Shown here in pieces: positions 1-6,338 of a stretch of DNA of 10,142 nt (position 1 is the first letter of the stretch; every line of letters starts with the position of its first letter). The stretch is from contig CALFPN010000143.1 in NCBI GenBank assembly GCA_937919015.1, positions 1 to 10,142 on the forward strand. The letters run 5' to 3'. The stretch comes from an uncultured Clostridia bacterium. GTDB lineage: Bacteria; Bacillota; Clostridia; Lachnospirales; Anaerotignaceae. The notes under the pieces are model-generated. The model did no database searches and was not told the origin of the DNA. It saw nothing but the letters and a program-made list of their open reading frames with translations. The translations under genes and the position numbers were made by a program.

Positions 1-11
1 GAGGAAATAAA

Positions 12-2024
12 ATGAGAATTGCATTAACAGGTAACCCCAACAGCGGCAAGACGACAATGTTCAACGCTCTGACAGGCAGAAACGAACGCGTAGGCAACTG
101 GGCCGGTGTTACTGTAGATAAAAAAGAAGCTCCCATCAAAAAGAATTTTTATGAAGGGGCAGAAGAACTGGTGGCAGTTGACCTGCCCGGTGCCTATTCC
201 ATGTCCCCTTTTACAGCAGAAGAAAGCATCACAAGTGCTTATGTAAAAAATGAAAACCCCGATGTGATTATCAATATCGTGGATGCGACTAACCTGAGCA
301 GATCCCTGTTCTTCACCACACAGCTTTTGGAACTGGGCGTTCCTGTGGTGGTTGCCTTGAATAAGAGCGATGTAAATGAAAAGAAGGGAACAAAAATCGA
401 TGCAAAGGTATTGTCTGAAAAGCTGGGCTGTTCCGTCATCAAAACGGTTTCCGTTGCGGCAAATGACAAAGGTCTGGCTGAAGTGGTAAAAACAGCAGTG
501 GCCCTGACAGGCAAGGAGCAGAAAGCACCTTTCCGGCAGGAGGAAATCGATCTGACGAACAAAGCGGCGGTAACAGAGGCGGACAGAAAGCGTTTTGCTT
601 TTGTAAATGATATCGTAAAATCCGTTGAAACAAGAAAGATTCAGACAAAAGATGTAAATAAGCAGGATAAACTGGATGCGATCCTGACAAATCCTGTTGG
701 CGGTATTCTGATTTTTGCAGCCATCATGTTTCTGGTGTTTGATATTTCCCAGTCCACCTTTGGCCCCTTCCTGGCAGATACGCTGGTAGGCTGGATCGAA
801 GGTTTCCAGAGCATGGCGGCAGGCAAACTGGAAAATGCTTCGCCCTTTATGCAGGCGTTGGTATTGGACGGCATCATCGGCGGTGTCGGTGCGGTAGTAG
901 GTTTCCTGCCTCTGGTTATGGTGATGTATTTCCTGATGGCACTTTTGGAAGACTGCGGCTATATGGCCCGTGTTTCCGTAGTATTGGACCCTATTTTCAA
1001 AAAGGTTGGTCTGTCCGGTAAATCTGTCATTCCTTTTGTAATCACAACAGGCTGTGCCATCCCCGGTATTATGTCTGCCCGTACGATCAAAAATGAAAGA
1101 GAAAGAAGAGCGACAGCCATGCTGGCACCCTTTATGCCCTGTGGTGCAAAGCTGCCTGTAATCGCCCTGTTTGCAGGGGCCTTCTTTGCAGATGCTTCCT
1201 GGGTTGGTACCCTGATGTATTTCGTAGGGATTGCCCTGATCTTCTTCGGTGCCCTGCTGGTAAATAAAATTGCAGGCCATAAAGTAAGAAAATCCTTCTT
1301 TATCATGGAACTGCCCGAATATAAGATCCCCAGCCTGAAAAGAGCATTTCTGTCCATGCTGTCCCGTGGGAAGGCGTATATCATCAAAGCCGGTACGATC
1401 ATTCTGGTATGTAATACAGTGATTCAGATCATGCAGGCCTTCAACTGGAAATTTGAACTGGTGGCAGAAGGGATGGAACACACATCCATTCTGGCTTCCA
1501 TTGCGTCTCCCTTTGCCATGATTCTGATTCCTCTGGGCTTTGGTGCGTGGCAGCTGGCGGCAGCAGCCATTACAGGCTTTATTGCAAAGGAAAACGTGGT
1601 TGGTACACTGGCGGTATGTTACGGTATCACAAACTTTATTGATACAGAAGAACTGGCACTGGTTGGCGGTGCAAATGAAGTCGCACTGGCAATGGGGCTG
1701 ACAAAGGCTGCCGCGCTGGCGTACCTGATGTTCAACCTGTATACCCCTCCCTGTTTTGCGGCGATGGGTGCTATGAATGCAGAGATCAAAGATAAAAAAT
1801 GGCTGTTTGGTGGTATTGCACTGCAGTTCGCTACAGGCTTTACGGTAGCTTTTCTGGTATACCAGATTGGTACATTTGTAACAACAGGTGCAGTTGGTAC
1901 AGGTTTTGTTCCCGGTTTGATCGTAGTGATTGCAATTGCGGTGATAATCGCTCGCCTGATCAGAAAAGCTGACAAAGGTATTGCTGCAGCATATTCCCTG
2001 AAGGGCGCAGCGAAGAACGTATAA
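12..2024 (+). CDS. feoB: Ferrous iron transport protein B (FeoB)
   Basis: GTPase-coupled Fe(II) importer of the cytoplasmic membrane. The N-terminal G domain is complete: P-loop GNPNSGKT at residues 7-14, switch Thr34 in NWAGVTV, DLPG at 57-60, NKSD at 117-120 and a G5-like SVAA near 147. A helical linker follows, and the membrane part starts near residue 228. It carries both FeoB gate signatures: GCAIPG followed by MSARTI, and PCGAKLPV in the second half. The conserved TPPCFAAMGAM lies near the C terminus. At 670 residues it matches Gram-positive FeoB and is shorter than the E. coli protein (773). The ATG is preceded by GAGGA at 1-5 with a 6-base gap. The next gene starts 22 bases after the stop, so the two are probably co-transcribed. 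FeoA is not in view and may lie upstream. No defects seen. Confidence 0.98.
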   Translation: MRIALTGNPNSGKTTMFNALTGRNERVGNWAGVTVDKKEAPIKKNFYEGAEELVAVDLPGAYSMSPFTAEESITSAYVKNENPDVIINIVDATNLSRSLFFTTQLLELGVPVVVALNKSDVNEKKGTKIDAKVLSEKLGCSVIKTVSVAANDKGLAEVVKTAVALTGKEQKAPFRQEEIDLTNKAAVTEADRKRFAFVNDIVKSVETRKIQTKDVNKQDKLDAILTNPVGGILIFAAIMFLVFDISQSTFGPFLADTLVGWIEGFQSMAAGKLENASPFMQALVLDGIIGGVGAVVGFLPLVMVMYFLMALLEDCGYMARVSVVLDPIFKKVGLSGKSVIPFVITTGCAIPGIMSARTIKNERERRATAMLAPFMPCGAKLPVIALFAGAFFADASWVGTLMYFVGIALIFFGALLVNKIAGHKVRKSFFIMELPEYKIPSLKRAFLSMLSRGKAYIIKAGTIILVCNTVIQIMQAFNWKFELVAEGMEHTSILASIASPFAMILIPLGFGAWQLAAAAITGFIAKENVVGTLAVCYGITNFIDTEELALVGGANEVALAMGLTKAAALAYLMFNLYTPPCFAAMGAMNAEIKDKKWLFGGIALQFATGFTVAFLVYQIGTFVTTGAVGTGFVPGLIVVIAIAVIIARLIRKADKGIAAAYSLKGAAKNV

Positions 2025-2046
2025 GATAGATGGAAGGAGGTTTTGT

Positions 2047-2202
2047 ATGACAGATATGATCGTAGGTCTGATCGTTGTAATCATCGTCGGAGCGGCATTG
2101 TTTTATATCAGAAGAGAAAAGAAAAAAGGCGTGGCTTGTATCGGCTGTCCCCATGCGGGCACCTGCGGGAAAAAGCATTGCGGCTGCCATACAGAACCAT
2201 AA
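2047..2202 (+). CDS. FeoB-associated Cys-rich membrane protein (51 aa)
   Basis: A very short gene starting at an ATG behind a strong AAGGAGG at 2035-2041. The product is 51 residues: one hydrophobic helix at about 4-21, a basic stop-transfer stretch (RREKKKG, 23-29), then a short cytoplasmic tail with five cysteines (C31, C34, C40, C45, C47) and His36, His44 and His48. This is the architecture of the FeoB_associated family of small proteins encoded directly after feoB in many Firmicutes. Their role is unproven; they have been compared with FeoC, and the Cys/His cluster suggests iron or redox sensing or metal hand-off at the FeoB pore (inference). The overlapping longer frame from a TTG at 2043 lacks these features and is not the gene. 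The stop is followed by a terminator, so this gene ends the feo operon. Confidence 0.93.
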   Translation: MTDMIVGLIVVIIVGAALFYIRREKKKGVACIGCPHAGTCGKKHCGCHTEP

Positions 2203-2219
2203 AGCTAGAATCCCCTTTC

Positions 2220-2254
2220 GCCCCTTGCAGCAAATGTTGCAGGGGGCTCTTTTT
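2220..2254 (+). terminator. Rho-independent terminator of the feoB operon
   Basis: A ten-base-pair stem (GCCCCTTGCA at 2220-2229 against TGCAGGGGGC at 2238-2247, one G-T wobble) with an 8-base loop, followed by a T-rich tract (TCTTTTT, 2248-2254). It lies 17 bases after the stop of the small Cys-rich gene. Confidence 0.9.
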
Positions 2255-2257
2255 GCC

Positions 2258-2286
2258 TTGTATTTATTTCCGTACAATGCTATACT
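2258..2286 (+). promoter_or_regulatory. Extended -10 sigma-A promoter for the DTD2-like gene
   Basis: TTGTAT at 2258-2263, a 17-base spacer, and TATACT at 2281-2286 preceded by TGC (2278-2280), which gives an extended -10 (TGnTATACT). It lies directly after the feo terminator and about 40 bases before the start codon at 2326. The following gene is therefore likely its own transcription unit. Confidence 0.7.
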
Positions 2287-2325
2287 GAGTAGCAAATATG
2301 CACAATGCAAGAGGAGGTGCTCCTT

Positions 2326-3276
2326 ATGGGGAAAAAGGCGGTTTATTATATCAACAATGACAGGGATTTCGGTTATGTGGCATTCCATGTTTGGGATATT
2401 CTGCAGGAGGAAGGGTATTTTACGGAAAAAGCCGGAATCTTCTTTGATGGGCAGGAAGTCATGAGGCATGTGGATGAAGCGGGGGATGAGTTTTACTTTG
2501 TTCCTACCCATAAGGCGATTTGCCTGCAGTATAAAGACAGACTGGATGAAATGAACCAATACTTTGCCGATGCGGATATTTCCGGCATGGTGACTTGGCA
2601 TGAAGGTGCCCATGCACTGGAAAAAGTGTTGACTGTGCACTCTCTCGGCGATGTGAACAGCGGCAATTTTGGCCCTGCAAAGCCCAGATATATGCGAAAC
2701 CTGATGCTGGCCATGGAGGAAAACAGAAAAGCATTGGGTCTGGATGATTTCCGTGTGGTAACAGAGGCGACCCACTGGTCCGGTGTCCATAACGATGTGG
2801 GCGATCCAACGCTGCTGAATCAATACCCTGTACCCATGATGGATATTGAAGTGGGCAGTGAACCGGAAAGCTGGGAAAATAAAGAGGCCTGTCGTGTCTT
2901 GGCACGTTCCCTGACCAGTATTTTCAAGGATGACGGCAGAAGGGTACACAATCTGCTTTGCGTGGGTGGTGTTCATTTTGAACCAAATTTTGCCGAAGCG
3001 GTATTTGCCAAATGGGGAGGAAATGAAGCCTTTGGTGTGACCCATATCATGGCGAATCAGTGGCTGGTGTCAGGGGAATATGAAAACGAAACAGGGGTGG
3101 AACGAGCTTCTGCCTGTGTGGATGCCATTGCAGGCGGCATTGAAGCCATTTTTTTCCACGATAAGATGAAAGCCTGCTATAAGGATCTGGTGCGCGCATT
3201 GGGGGCAAAATATAACGTGCCCATCTATAAGCATCAGCGGCTGAGAAATCCGGAAACGATCGAATTGAAAAAATAA
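2326..3276 (+). CDS. DTD2/GEK1-type D-aminoacyl-tRNA deacylase homologue
   Basis: A 316-residue cytosolic protein resembling the archaeal/plant D-aminoacyl-tRNA deacylase DTD2 (GEK1; Pfam tRNA_deacylase). The family hydrolyses D-amino acids from mischarged tRNA, and plant and archaeal members also remove aldehyde-modified D-amino acids. The family blocks appear in order: TWH at 90-92 and LTVHSLGD at 102-109 (archaeal SRH...LTVHPPGN), FGPAKP at 115-120, TEATHW at 146-151 (EATHHG), DIEVGSEPESW at 173-183 (VEIGSTEEEW), CVGGVHFEPNFAE at 212-224 (GGGHYxPxFTE) and EAFGVTHIMANQWL at 235-248. It is somewhat longer than typical archaeal proteins, near plant length. An in-frame ATG at 2305 exists, but GAGGAGG at 2311-2317 places the start at 2326 (8-base gap). 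It is monocistronic, with its own promoter and terminator. Bacterial DTD proteins are normally of the unrelated DTD1 fold. The match is from remembered motifs, so the substrate is inferred. Confidence 0.78.
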   Translation: MGKKAVYYINNDRDFGYVAFHVWDILQEEGYFTEKAGIFFDGQEVMRHVDEAGDEFYFVPTHKAICLQYKDRLDEMNQYFADADISGMVTWHEGAHALEKVLTVHSLGDVNSGNFGPAKPRYMRNLMLAMEENRKALGLDDFRVVTEATHWSGVHNDVGDPTLLNQYPVPMMDIEVGSEPESWENKEACRVLARSLTSIFKDDGRRVHNLLCVGGVHFEPNFAEAVFAKWGGNEAFGVTHIMANQWLVSGEYENETGVERASACVDAIAGGIEAIFFHDKMKACYKDLVRALGAKYNVPIYKHQRLRNPETIELKK

Positions 3277-3278
3277 AT

Positions 3279-3315
3279 GAAAAAAGCGAACCTTTTTCAG
3301 AGGTTCGCTTTTTTC
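3279..3315 (+). terminator. Bidirectional terminator between convergent genes
   Basis: Long perfect stem: GAAAAAAGCGAACCT at 3279-3293 pairs with AGGTTCGCTTTTTTC at 3301-3315, with a 7-base loop. The A-run on one side and T-run on the other make it functional in both directions. It ends the DTD2-like gene on the plus strand and can stop the DUF3793 transcript arriving on the minus strand. Confidence 0.93.
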
Positions 3316-3392
3316 ATTTTTCAGAGAGTTTAGAGGGATAAATAATAGAGGAGTTAAAATTAAGAGGAGTATTTTGAAATACAATATCTGAA

Positions 3393-3980
3393 TCAGACTG
3401 CGGATGCAGTTCTGAGGTTCAGCAAAGAGGGGATGGAGGCGCCTGCAGAGGCTTGCTCCATCAGTCTTTTTCTGCATCTTGCATAGCTGCGGAAGGTGCG
3501 CAGGGCGGCTTTGCCGTCGCCATAGACCTTCCAGTCGCCGACCAACTTATAATTGCGGCCTTTTTCGCGGATGAAGGAGAAAACATCTTCTGGAGGATAA
3601 CCGAAGAAAAAACCGATTTCGTGGGGGAAATCTCCACCCAGAAGGATGTGTTTTCTGAGGATGCAGAGGGATTGGTAAAGAGATTTTTCTTCACCAATTG
3701 TTTCGGGATAGCCTTCGTTGATGAGAAATTCCTTCACGGAGGGCTGTCTGAAATACTGCAGCAGCATATCTTTACGGTATATCAGAAGATATACGCGGTC
3801 ATAGCGGCAGTACAGATATTCAACGGAAATGCCCAGAGGGGCCAGTTCTTTTTTATATTGTTCGATTTCCTTACGATAGTCTGTCAGACAATCGATGGAA
3901 AAAGAAAACAGATTTGCCTGCTTTCTGCCAAGAAGGGCAGGAGAGGCGAAGTATAATAAGTCTTTTTCGAAATCGGACAT
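3393..3980 (-). CDS. DUF3793 family protein
   Basis: A 195-residue soluble protein of unknown function. The sequence fits DUF3793, a family found mainly in Clostridia. The most family-like stretch is FPHEIGFFFGYPPEDV at residues 118-133, followed by WKVYGD (150-155) and YARCR (166-170). Other cysteines are at 31, 58 and 106. There is no signal peptide and no membrane segment. The open frame extends to codon 4007, but AAGGAGG on the minus strand (plus coordinates 3987-3993), 6 bases before the ATG at 3980, fixes the start. The C-terminal 25 residues after YARCR are Ala/Ser-rich and probably variable. It is transcribed divergently from ptsH behind a consensus promoter at 4091-4119. As I recall, DUF3793 genes often sit near iron-uptake and flavodoxin genes, and feoB lies about 1.4 kb away here, but no function can be assigned from sequence. 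Confidence 0.88.
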   Translation of the reverse strand: MSDFEKDLLYFASPALLGRKQANLFSFSIDCLTDYRKEIEQYKKELAPLGISVEYLYCRYDRVYLLIYRKDMLLQYFRQPSVKEFLINEGYPETIGEEKSLYQSLCILRKHILLGGDFPHEIGFFFGYPPEDVFSFIREKGRNYKLVGDWKVYGDGKAALRTFRSYARCRKRLMEQASAGASIPSLLNLRTASAV

Positions 3981-4063
3981 TATGTACCTCCTTGAAATTC
4001 GTATCAACTAGCTTTTGTTTTTAAATGGGTTTACAAGTATGTATAGGATAGTTTTTTCTTTTT

Positions 4064-4079
4064 GTTAGCTTAAACTAAC
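4064..4079. promoter_or_regulatory. Inverted repeat GTTAG-N6-CTAAC, candidate operator
   Basis: Perfect five-base arms around CTTAAA. Relative to the minus-strand promoter at 4091-4119 it falls at roughly +5 to +20, a classical repressor position. The arms share the TTAG/CTAA character of DtxR/IdeR-type iron boxes, but the fit to that consensus is partial, so the regulator is not identified. Confidence 0.4.
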
Positions 4080-4080
4080 T

Positions 4081-4107
4081 TTGTGAGAGAATCATATCAC
4101 AATGATT
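4081..4107. promoter_or_regulatory. Two overlapping inverted repeats over the DUF3793 -10 element
   Basis: TTGTGA at 4081-4086 and TCACAA at 4097-4102 form a 22-base palindrome with a 10-base centre. AATCAT at 4090-4095 and ATGATT at 4102-4107 form a second, 18-base one with a 6-base centre. Both cover the -10 hexamer at 4091-4096 on the minus strand. Bound protein there would block RNA polymerase. The TGTGA/TCACA arms recall Crp/Fnr sites, but the centre is 10 rather than 6 bases. Confidence 0.4.
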
Positions 4108-4119
4108 AGGAGGTGTCAA
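4091..4119 (-). promoter_or_regulatory. Consensus sigma-A promoter for the DUF3793 gene
   Basis: On the minus strand TTGACA (plus 4114-4119), a 17-base spacer, and TATGAT (plus 4091-4096): perfect -35, five of six at -10, ideal spacing. Transcription should start near 4084, giving a leader of about 100 bases before the ATG at 3980. It is the strongest promoter visible in the window. Confidence 0.85.
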
Positions 4120-4149
4120 GTAATTCCTAGTAAAATTATGTGAAAAAGT

Positions 4150-4181
4150 TTGTGAAAGGAAATTCATAATTCTGTTATCAT
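4150..4181 (+). promoter_or_regulatory. Possible weak promoter for ptsHI
   Basis: TATCAT at 4176-4181 is a fair -10, 41 bases before the ptsH start. Upstream, TTGTGA at 4150-4155 is 20 bases away, longer than usual; GTGAAA at 4152-4157 gives an 18-base spacer but a poor hexamer. A promoter must exist between 4120 and 4222, but the exact one is uncertain. No transcription-antiterminator hairpin was recognised in the leader. Confidence 0.3.
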
Positions 4182-4222
4182 GGGAAAGACTAAGGAAAAT
4201 CGGAATTTTGGAGGTAGATAAC

Positions 4223-4483
4223 ATGATTGAAAGACAGGTGGTTTTGAAAAATAAAACGGGGCTGCATGCCCGCCCGGCATCAAAAATCGTTGCTTTTGCG
4301 AAGGAACTGCCTTGTAAGGTATATATGGAATATGAAGGGAAGAAGGCGGCGGCAGACAGCATTTTGCAGATCTTATCTCTGGGGGCAAAGGAAGGCAGTG
4401 TACTGACGCTTTCCGCCGATGGGGAAGGAGATAAACATTCTGTGGAAAAACTGGATTCCTTTCTGCAGATTTTGGAGGGATGA
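4223..4483 (+). CDS. ptsH: Phosphocarrier protein HPr
   Basis: An 86-residue cytosolic phosphocarrier that accepts phosphate from Enzyme I and passes it to sugar-specific EIIA domains. The active site TGLHARPAS is at 12-20, with phosphorylatable His15 and Arg17. The regulatory serine position is kept as Ser46 in ADSILQILSLG (44-54), so control by HPr kinase/phosphorylase and CcpA partnering are plausible. The residue before it is Asp rather than the usual Lys, and Gln-Ile follow where many HPr have Met-Gly. The length is normal. The start is the ATG after GGAGG (4210-4214, 8-base gap); a TTG five codons upstream is in frame but lies on the ribosome binding site. The stop overlaps ptsI-frame sequence, so the two are coupled. 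No EII gene is in view. Confidence 0.95.
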   Translation: MIERQVVLKNKTGLHARPASKIVAFAKELPCKVYMEYEGKKAAADSILQILSLGAKEGSVLTLSADGEGDKHSVEKLDSFLQILEG

Positions 4484-4485
4484 GC

Positions 4486-6165
4486 ATGCAGGAGATACGG
4501 ACGGAACAGCGGGCCTCCAAGGGAATTGCTATGGGAAAGGCATTTCCGGTAAAAGTCCCTGATCTGACGGCAGAAAAACGGGAGATTACAGAAGGGGGAG
4601 CGCAGCAGGAAAAGGCAGACTTCTGTCAGGCTGTGGAAAAGGCCAGAGAAGCCCTGCGCCCCTTAGCTAGAGAAAATGCCGTTTTTGCTGCCCATTTGGA
4701 TATGGCGGAGGATGAAACGCTGATCGATGGTGTGGAAGAAAAAATCTCCGGCGGGAAATGTGCTCAATGGGCATTGGAATTGCAGATGGAGGAAACCTGC
4801 GGCGTATTGGAAAGCCTAGAGGATGCCTATCTGCGGGAAAGAGCAGCAGATGTGCGGGATGTTTGCCGAAGAATCATGACATTTTTGAAAGGCATCCATG
4901 AAGACCCCTTCAAGGATGTGAAGGAGGAGGTCATCCTTTTTGCGGAAGAACTGAACCCTTCTGATACGGCAAAAATGGATTTTCGTTATATCAAAGGGCT
5001 GGTAACGGCAAAAGGCGGCAGCACCAGCCATGTGGCGATTTTGGCCCGCAGCATGGAAATTCCTGCCCTTTTGGGGCTGGGGGATATTCTGGGAAAGGTT
5101 ACGGCAGGGCAGGAGGTCATTCTGGATGGGGATGAGGGGATTTTGATTTTGTCCCCCGATGATATGACCCGCAGAGCTTATCAGGAAAAGCGGGAGGTAA
5201 AGCGGAAGCTGAAACGAAAGCTGAAGGAGATGAACCGTTTGCCTGCGGTTACCACCGATGGCAGGCAGGTGCATCTGTATGCCAATGTGGGCAGCCTGAA
5301 GGATGTGGAATTGGCGAAGAAACATGGCGCAGAAGGGATCGGCCTGTTCCGCAGCGAATTTTTATATATGGAAAGCAATCGTTTTCCCACGGAACAGGAA
5401 CAGTTTGAGATTTACAAAAAAGCAGCAGAGATTATGAAAAAAACGGTTACAATTCGTACGCTGGATATTGGCGGAGACAAAGCCCTTCCGTATTATCAGT
5501 TTGAGAAAGAGGAGAATCCTTTTCTGGGCTGGCGGGCCATCCGTTTTTGTTTGGATATGCGGGATGTATTCAAGACGCAGCTAAAGGCCATTCTGCGGGC
5601 AGCGGCCTATGGGGATATCCGTATCATGTATCCGATGATCGTTTCAGTGGAGGAATTTCGCACGGCAAATCAATTGCTGGCGGAATGTAAGCAGGAGTTG
5701 AAGGAGAGAGGGGTTCTTTTTCGGGAAAGTATCTCCACAGGCATTATGGTGGAAACGCCGGCCGCGGTGCTGCTGGCGGAGGAACTGGCAAAAGAAGTGG
5801 ATTTTTTCAGCATCGGCACCAATGACCTGACCCAGTATATTTTGGCGGCAGACAGGGGCAATCAGAAGCTGACGAAACTCTATGATCCTTTTCATCCTGC
5901 CGTACTGCGCGCCATTCAAAAGGTCATTGAAGCGGGCCATCGGGAAGGAAAGGAAGTGGGCATGTGCGGCGAATTTGCAGGAGAGGAACGGGCTGTGCCC
6001 CTGCTGATCGGTATGGGGCTGGATGAATACAGCATGGTTTCCAATGAAATTGCATCGGTGCGGTATCAGATCCGGGGGCTTTCCGCGGAACAGACGAAGC
6101 ATCTGGCAGAACGGGTGCTGGCGGCAGGAACTGGCAAAGAAGTGAAACAGCTGTTAGAAAGATAA
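4486..6165 (+). CDS. ptsI: PTS Enzyme I, phosphoenolpyruvate-protein phosphotransferase
   Basis: A 559-residue cytosolic enzyme that autophosphorylates from phosphoenolpyruvate and phosphorylates HPr, the entry step for PTS sugars. In order: N-terminal HPr-binding helical region; phospho-His domain with GGSTSHVAILAR at 177-188 and active His182; an Arg/Lys-rich linker near 228-252; then the PEP-binding TIM barrel with EGIGLFRSEF (283-292), RTLDIGGDKALP (324-335), IMYPMI, GIMVETPAA (419-427), FSIGTNDLTQYILAADRGN (441-459) and MCGEFAGEER (493-502), whose Cys494 is the catalytic acid. The length is typical. ATG at 4480 is in frame and overlaps the ptsH stop, but its ribosome site would be too close; GGAGGG at 4474-4479 lies 6 bases before 4486, which I prefer. 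The gene ends in a terminator, so the operon is ptsH-ptsI only. Confidence 0.97.
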   Translation: MQEIRTEQRASKGIAMGKAFPVKVPDLTAEKREITEGGAQQEKADFCQAVEKAREALRPLARENAVFAAHLDMAEDETLIDGVEEKISGGKCAQWALELQMEETCGVLESLEDAYLRERAADVRDVCRRIMTFLKGIHEDPFKDVKEEVILFAEELNPSDTAKMDFRYIKGLVTAKGGSTSHVAILARSMEIPALLGLGDILGKVTAGQEVILDGDEGILILSPDDMTRRAYQEKREVKRKLKRKLKEMNRLPAVTTDGRQVHLYANVGSLKDVELAKKHGAEGIGLFRSEFLYMESNRFPTEQEQFEIYKKAAEIMKKTVTIRTLDIGGDKALPYYQFEKEENPFLGWRAIRFCLDMRDVFKTQLKAILRAAAYGDIRIMYPMIVSVEEFRTANQLLAECKQELKERGVLFRESISTGIMVETPAAVLLAEELAKEVDFFSIGTNDLTQYILAADRGNQKLTKLYDPFHPAVLRAIQKVIEAGHREGKEVGMCGEFAGEERAVPLLIGMGLDEYSMVSNEIASVRYQIRGLSAEQTKHLAERVLAAGTGKEVKQLLER

Positions 6166-6170
6166 GACCT

Positions 6171-6201
6171 AGGGCATATCGGTATTGATATGCCCTTTTT
6201 T
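6171..6201 (+). terminator. Rho-independent terminator of ptsHI
   Basis: GGGCATATC at 6172-6180 pairs perfectly with GATATGCCC at 6187-6195, with a 6-base loop and six T residues at 6196-6201. It begins 6 bases after the ptsI stop. Confidence 0.93.
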
Positions 6202-6262
6202 GTATGAAATCACGAAAAAATGTAGAAAATAAAGGTTTTTTTATGAATTTTAGAATAATATT

Positions 6263-6278
6263 CCATTGCGTGCAATGG
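6263..6278. promoter_or_regulatory. Inverted repeat in the promoter region of the alarmone operon
   Basis: CCATTGC at 6263-6269 and GCAATGG at 6272-6278 are perfect seven-base arms around GT. The repeat covers the likely -35 of the next operon and is too short-looped to be a good terminator, so it looks like a protein-binding site. No regulator family was recognised. Confidence 0.4.
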
Positions 6279-6295
6279 GGATTCTATAGTACAAT
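6266..6295 (+). promoter_or_regulatory. Likely promoter of the alarmone synthetase operon
   Basis: TTGCGT at 6266-6271, an 18-base spacer and TACAAT at 6290-6295. TATAGT at 6285-6290 is an alternative -10 but has no -35 at a suitable distance. It is the best fit between the ptsI terminator and the TTG start at 6339. The rest of 6202-6338 is AT-rich with no gene seen. Confidence 0.45.
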
Positions 6296-6324
6296 AATAA
6301 TGAAGTAATATGGCAATTTGTCAG

Positions 6325-6331
6325 AAGGAGG
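6325..6331 (+). promoter_or_regulatory. Ribosome binding site fixing a TTG start
   Basis: A full AAGGAGG seven bases before the TTG at 6339. It lies inside the longer open frame that starts at 6318, which rules that start out. Confidence 0.85.
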
Positions 6332-6338
6332 AACCCTT

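Noticed and set aside
24..2084. A 686-codon open frame on the minus strand opposite feoB
   Set aside because: Its translation is a Cys/His/Gln-rich string with no domain, and it lies exactly antisense to an intact feoB. The length comes from codon bias in feoB removing stops.
2043..2288. 81-codon frame overlapping the small Cys-rich gene
   Set aside because: It starts at a TTG inside the ribosome site spacer and runs through the terminator. The ATG at 2047 in another frame gives a clear FeoB-associated protein.
1960..3045. A 361-codon minus-strand frame across the feo terminator and the DTD2-like gene
   Set aside because: It spans a promoter and a terminator of plus-strand genes, has no ribosome site, and its translation resembles no protein family.
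3453..3956. 167-codon plus-strand frame opposite DUF3793
   Set aside because: The minus-strand gene has a strong ribosome site, a consensus promoter and family motifs; the plus frame has none.
4120..4222. A possible riboswitch or structured RNA ahead of ptsH
   Set aside because: No terminator-antiterminator pair or known aptamer signature was seen; the stretch is AT-rich with only short repeats (TGTGAAA twice).
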